Origin: Dehalococcoidales bacterium
GTDB lineage: Bacteria; Chloroflexota; Dehalococcoidia; Dehalococcoidales; UBA5760
Reading direction: 5' to 3'
Assembly: GCA_028717305.1 (NCBI GenBank)
Contig: JAQUOC010000074.1
Coordinates: forward strand, 1 to 6,980
DNA: 6,980 bases
Part shown: positions 5,318 to 6,980 of the stretch, one piece after another
Position numbering within the stretch: position 1 is the stretch's first letter
Layout: the number at the start of each line of letters is the position of its first letter
The notes under the pieces: model-generated
Databases searched by the model: none
What the model was told of the DNA's origin: nothing
What the model saw: the letters and a program-made list of their open reading frames with translations, nothing else
Program-made: the position numbers and the translations under genes

Positions 5318-5455
5318 TTACTTACCAATTCTAAACATCTTGGTGCCGCAAACTGGGCATACCCCTTGGGTAGCCGGCCTGCCGTTCTTCATGGTAATAC
5401 TCTTGGGATTCTTCATTTCCTTCTTGGCTTTACATTTCATACAGTATGCTTGCAT
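5318..5455 (-). CDS. DUF5679-family zinc-ribbon mini-protein, 45 residues
   Basis: Read on the minus strand from ATG (5455-5453) to TAA (5320-5318), the product is MQAYCMKCKAKKEMKNPKSI, then TMKNGRPATQ, then GVCPVCGTKMFRIGK. This is the full DUF5679 pattern: AYC-x2-C, KNP, KNGRPA, G-x-CPVCG-x-K-x-FRI. The zinc ligands are C5, C8, C33 and C36. The family has no known function. A strong GGGAGG (5462-5467) lies six bases upstream of ATG. The gene has its own candidate promoter (5484-5512) and a perfect hairpin just downstream, so it is probably a single-gene unit. A plus-strand frame, 5246-5515, covers the same DNA and is a shadow. The DUF5679 gene at 286-489 is a diverged relative with a longer tail. 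At 45 residues it is easily missed by gene callers. Confidence 0.88.
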   Translation of the reverse strand: MQAYCMKCKAKKEMKNPKSITMKNGRPATQGVCPVCGTKMFRIGK

Positions 5456-5483
5456 AGGTTACCTCCCTTCCCGGTTTTCTCTG

Positions 5484-5512
5484 AGCTTAAACTACTCGTG
5501 AGGCAAAGTCAA
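5484..5512 (-). promoter_or_regulatory. Candidate sigma-70 promoter for the DUF5679 gene
   Basis: On the minus strand, TTGACT (5512-5507) and TAAGCT (5489-5484) are separated by exactly 17 bases. The -35 box matches consensus at five of six positions, but the -10 box at only three. It lies about 30 bases upstream of the ATG, downstream of the terminator of the preceding - operon (5539-5570), where a separate promoter would be needed. Confidence 0.45.
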
Positions 5513-5538
5513 TAGGCACGGATGTAATTGTAAAGAAA

Positions 5539-5570
5539 AAGGCCTGGGGAAATTTCTTTCCCCAGGCCTT
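5539..5570 (-). terminator. Strong intrinsic terminator of the minus-strand operon
   Basis: AAGGCCTGGGGAAA (5539-5552) pairs perfectly with TTTCCCCAGGCCTT (5557-5570) around the loop TTTC, giving a 14-bp GC-rich stem. Continuing on the minus strand, the stem runs into TTTTTCTTTA (5540-5531), a clear U-tract. It lies 23 bases past the stop of the 161-residue gene at 5594. Confidence 0.88.
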
Positions 5571-5593
5571 ATCGCTATATCTTAACCCTTAGT

Positions 5594-6079
5594 TTAGAAT
5601 TCAAATAGCTCCGGCTGTTCAGCTTTGCTTTGCGCTTCGGCTTCCTCCCGTTCTATTCGTCTGTCCGTCCTCTCCCTTTCCTGTCTTACCTTAACCCGCT
5701 GATGGTATATCCAGTCCTTTAGCCTCTTAAGCTCACCCATCTGGTAATCATCAAGGCTCTCTACCCGGATATCCTCCGGCATCTCTCCACCCTTATGCCG
5801 GGTATAGGTCTTGGTAGAGACATAGAGATAGATTTTACTCCAGTCATGATCCATCGGAAAACTCAGTCCGGCGGTGTAGAGATAGGCGCAGGCTTCAGCA
5901 TCGGTACCGGTTTCCTCCTCACCCTTTGAGGTCCTGATACCCATCTCTAATCTATCCACGGTGATGGCTCCCTTAATCCAGTCGGGTAAGGTGTCGCCCC
6001 ATCCCCCCGGGAATACCAGTATCGGGTCGGTGAATATCCCCACGATATCACTGACCATAGAATCTCCTGTTTTTGGCAC
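5594..6079 (-). CDS. Hypothetical protein, 161 residues, probable mobile-element gene
   Basis: From GTG (6079-6077) to TAA (5596-5594), with AGGAGG (6091-6086) six bases upstream of the GTG. An inner ATG at 6058 also has AGGAG five bases upstream and would give 154 residues, so the start is not settled. Residues 8-110 look like a compact alpha/beta domain (VSDIVGIFTDPILVFPGGWG, LPDWIKGAITVDRLEMG, EACAYLYTAGLSFPMDHDW, KIYLYVSTKTY). Residues 110-150 are a charged helix, KRLKDWIYHQRVKVRQERER and then DRRIEREEAEAQ, likely a coiled coil. The C-terminus is EQPELFEF, an acidic-aromatic end. The family and function are unknown to me. Its position downstream of a DnaN-like gene, with a terminator after it, makes it the last gene of a short operon. 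The acidic-aromatic end could in principle be a partner-binding peptide. Confidence 0.75.
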   Translation of the reverse strand: MPKTGDSMVSDIVGIFTDPILVFPGGWGDTLPDWIKGAITVDRLEMGIRTSKGEEETGTDAEACAYLYTAGLSFPMDHDWSKIYLYVSTKTYTRHKGGEMPEDIRVESLDDYQMGELKRLKDWIYHQRVKVRQERERTDRRIEREEAEAQSKAEQPELFEF

Positions 6080-6114
6080 AATAATCCTCCTATATTTTCT
6101 TAATTCTTAATCTA

Positions 6115-6411
6115 TTAGCTGACTAATACCGGCTGACGGCCGTGGCTGGCGGTTCGTCTATCCGCCTCTATCGCTCCGGCGGGTAAGTCGCTACGGACGG
6201 CCTTAATTGCCGACTTGATGTAATCTATCCGCTCAATGTCACAAACCAGGTGGACTAAACGCTGGTCAAGATACTGGGGCAGGTTAGGCATCTTCCGGGC
6301 TTCATTAGCCACAATCCTGGCCTGCTCCAGCGGTTCGGCGGCTTGGTTTACCAAGTCCTCTACCATGTCCATCGCCTCACTGACCAGTAGAGCGCTCCAC
6401 TTAATGGGCAC
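6115..6411 (-). CDS. Hypothetical helical protein, 98 residues
   Basis: GTG (6411-6409) is chosen as start because AAAGGAGG (6428-6421) lies nine bases upstream. The frame is open further up to 6528, but that part crosses the hairpins at 6469-6560 and has no ribosome-binding site. The product appears largely alpha-helical: SALLVSEAMDMVEDLVNQAA, EPLEQARIVANEARKMPNLP, then RLVHLVCDIERIDYIKSAIK, ending in a short polar tail. No cysteine pair, catalytic motif, signal peptide or membrane segment is present. I do not know the family. The gene lies between the clamp-like gene and the 161-residue gene, 35 bases from the latter, so the two are likely co-transcribed. The TTATTGTGCC start context is shared with that gene. 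Confidence 0.75.
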   Translation of the reverse strand: MPIKWSALLVSEAMDMVEDLVNQAAEPLEQARIVANEARKMPNLPQYLDQRLVHLVCDIERIDYIKSAIKAVRSDLPAGAIEADRRTASHGRQPVLVS

Positions 6412-6468
6412 AATAAGACCCCTCCTTTCAATTACTGATTTACTCTTGCCCTGACCACGCATAGACAA

Positions 6469-6507
6469 AGGGGTATTACTCCCACGCACTGAGGGAGCAA
6501 TACCCCT
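6469..6507 (-). promoter_or_regulatory. Leader hairpin upstream of the 98-residue gene
   Basis: AGGGGTATTACTCCC (6469-6483) and GGGAGCAATACCCCT (6493-6507) form a 15-bp stem with one mismatch and a nine-base loop. On the minus strand only a short TTTG follows, so it is not a clear terminator. It lies between the clamp terminator and the ribosome-binding site of the 98-residue gene, in its leader. A role in RNA stability, attenuation or protein binding is possible. Confidence 0.5.
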
Positions 6508-6524
6508 CTCTTTACAAAAAAAGA

Positions 6525-6560
6525 GCACAAAAAGGGTGCTTCACAACACCCTCTTTGTGC
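6525..6560 (-). terminator. Intrinsic terminator after the clamp-like gene
   Basis: GCACAAAAAGGGTG (6525-6538) pairs with CACCCTCTTTGTGC (6547-6560) with one mismatch and an eight-base loop. On the minus strand, seven U residues (6522-6516) follow almost at once. It sits 28 bases beyond the stop at 6589. The + side also has a T-run (GTGTCTTTTT, 6561-6570), so it may act in both directions. Confidence 0.8.
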
Positions 6561-6588
6561 GTGTCTTTTTGAGTTCAAGCGTTCAGTT

Positions 6589-6978
6589 TCAGGCTACAGC
6601 GACCGGCTCTCTTACCTTACCCTTTCGCTTCGGCTTCGGTTTGCTCTCGGCCTCTGGCTCGGCTACCTCTACCTCAACCTCTGGCTCGGTAACCTCTGAC
6701 TCGGCTTCCGTTACCTCATCGGCTACCCCTTCACTCTCGGCTTCGCTGGCCTGTTTATCCTCTTGCTTTACCTCACTGGTGAGCATTGGCATTACCACCA
6801 GCTTATAGCCGTTAGTGGTAAAGAGGACTGGCGACTTGCCGTCGGTGAGCTTTAGCTCCGGCATACCGCCACAGGCTTTCAACGCCTCGGCAAGGTAACC
6901 GCCGTCTAGCCTTACCCTGTTAGCCTCACCCTCGATATCGGCTGGCAGTGTGGCTTGCCCCTTATCATCGGGATTAGC
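6589..6978 (-). CDS. DNA polymerase III beta-clamp-like protein, C-terminal part with acidic tail (cut by window edge)
   Basis: The frame is open from the right edge and ends at TGA (6591-6589), giving 129 visible residues. Visible residues 1-65 resemble the end of DnaN domain III: an LPADIEGE strand, then RVRLDGGYLAEALKACGG (the R/I-x-L-N/D-x-x-Y-L-x-x-A-L-K pattern), SPVLFTTNGYKLVVMPM, and the closing M-P-M that normally ends the clamp. Here 64 more residues follow. They are first Glu/Ala/Val-rich and strongly acidic, with repeated EPEVE/EAES units, then basic (KPKPKRKGK), ending in VREPVAVA. Clamps hold polymerases on DNA. A solitary clamp-like gene beside unknown small genes suggests a phage or plasmid-type replication module, which is inference. 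An internal TTG at 6882 is only an in-frame codon and not a real start. Confidence 0.7.
   Translation of the reverse strand, partial: ANPDDKGQATLPADIEGEANRVRLDGGYLAEALKACGGMPELKLTDGKSPVLFTTNGYKLVVMPMLTSEVKQEDKQASEAESEGVADEVTEAESEVTEPEVEVEVAEPEAESKPKPKRKGKVREPVAVA
6651..6704 (-). repeat. Short imperfect repeats encoding the acidic clamp tail
   Basis: CCTCTGGCTCGG occurs at 6651-6662 and 6678-6689, and with one change (CCTCTGACTCGG) at 6693-6704. All lie within the coding region of the Glu/Pro/Val-rich tail and are spaced in multiples of three, so copy-number changes would keep the frame. It is low-complexity coding sequence and not a separate element. Confidence 0.6.
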
Positions 6979-6980
6979 CA

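Noticed and set aside
5246..5515. 89-codon plus-strand frame
   Set aside because: It lies antisense to a clear DUF5679 gene with its own ribosome-binding site, covers a perfect hairpin, has no ribosome-binding site of its own, and its product resembles nothing I know.
6236..6454. 72-codon plus-strand frame
   Set aside because: It is a shadow of the 98-residue minus-strand gene, with no start signal.
6412..6528. Upstream extension of the 98-residue minus-strand gene
   Set aside because: It would be translated through a terminator tail and a leader hairpin, and the strong AAAGGAGG sits just before GTG 6411.
6536..6808. Ser/Thr-rich plus-strand frame
   Set aside because: It is antisense to the repetitive acidic tail of the clamp-like gene. 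The Ser/Ala/Thr bias is the mirror of Glu/Ala/Val codons.

Overview
The window looks like a piece of a bacterial chromosome or metagenomic contig, most likely from the Chloroflexota (Dehalococcoidia-like). That placement is an inference. It rests on the combination of DUF5679 mini-proteins, TraR/DksA-type C4 zinc fingers, a C-x-HHW...C-x2-C zinc motif, universal stress proteins and a DnaN-like clamp with a long acidic tail. No rRNA, tRNA, CRISPR array, transposase or integrase is visible.

Left arm (1-5091, all genes on +). It begins with the C-terminal end of a TraR/DksA zinc-finger gene. Next come a decayed fragment of a small zinc-ribbon gene, a DUF5679 gene, a complete TraR/DksA gene and a complete copy of the same zinc-ribbon gene. 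The order TraR-ribbon, DUF5679, TraR-ribbon reads as a diverged tandem duplication whose first ribbon copy has collapsed. Three small genes of unknown function follow (66, 56 and 31 codons), the last with an ideal AGGAGG site. Then come a single-domain universal stress protein, a 251-residue protein that looks like a class I methyltransferase with its SAM and metal positions replaced and a zinc motif added, a 36-residue lysine-rich peptide, a 101-residue unknown protein, and a tandem two-domain universal stress protein with degraded nucleotide-binding loops. Strong ribosome-binding sites, short gaps and one 7-base overlap suggest one or more stress-linked operons rich in small zinc proteins.

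Middle (5092-5593). The + genes end and the - genes converge on them. A 45-residue DUF5679 gene lies on the - strand, with its own plausible promoter and a perfect 15-bp hairpin downstream. A second, 14-bp hairpin with a U-tract on the - strand ends the next - operon.

Right arm (5594-6980, all genes on -). In transcription order this holds the C-terminal end of a beta-sliding-clamp-like protein with a 64-residue acidic-then-basic tail, an intrinsic terminator, a leader hairpin, a 98-residue helical unknown, a 161-residue unknown, and the terminator at 5539-5570. The region appears richer in G+C than the left arm. A solitary clamp beside unknown small genes fits a replication module of a prophage or other integrated element, but no integrase or attachment site is in view.

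How the genes may work together: the left arm joins transcription-factor-like zinc proteins (TraR/DksA type) with universal stress proteins, which suggests a stress or dormancy response locus. Nothing in the sequence proves a shared pathway.
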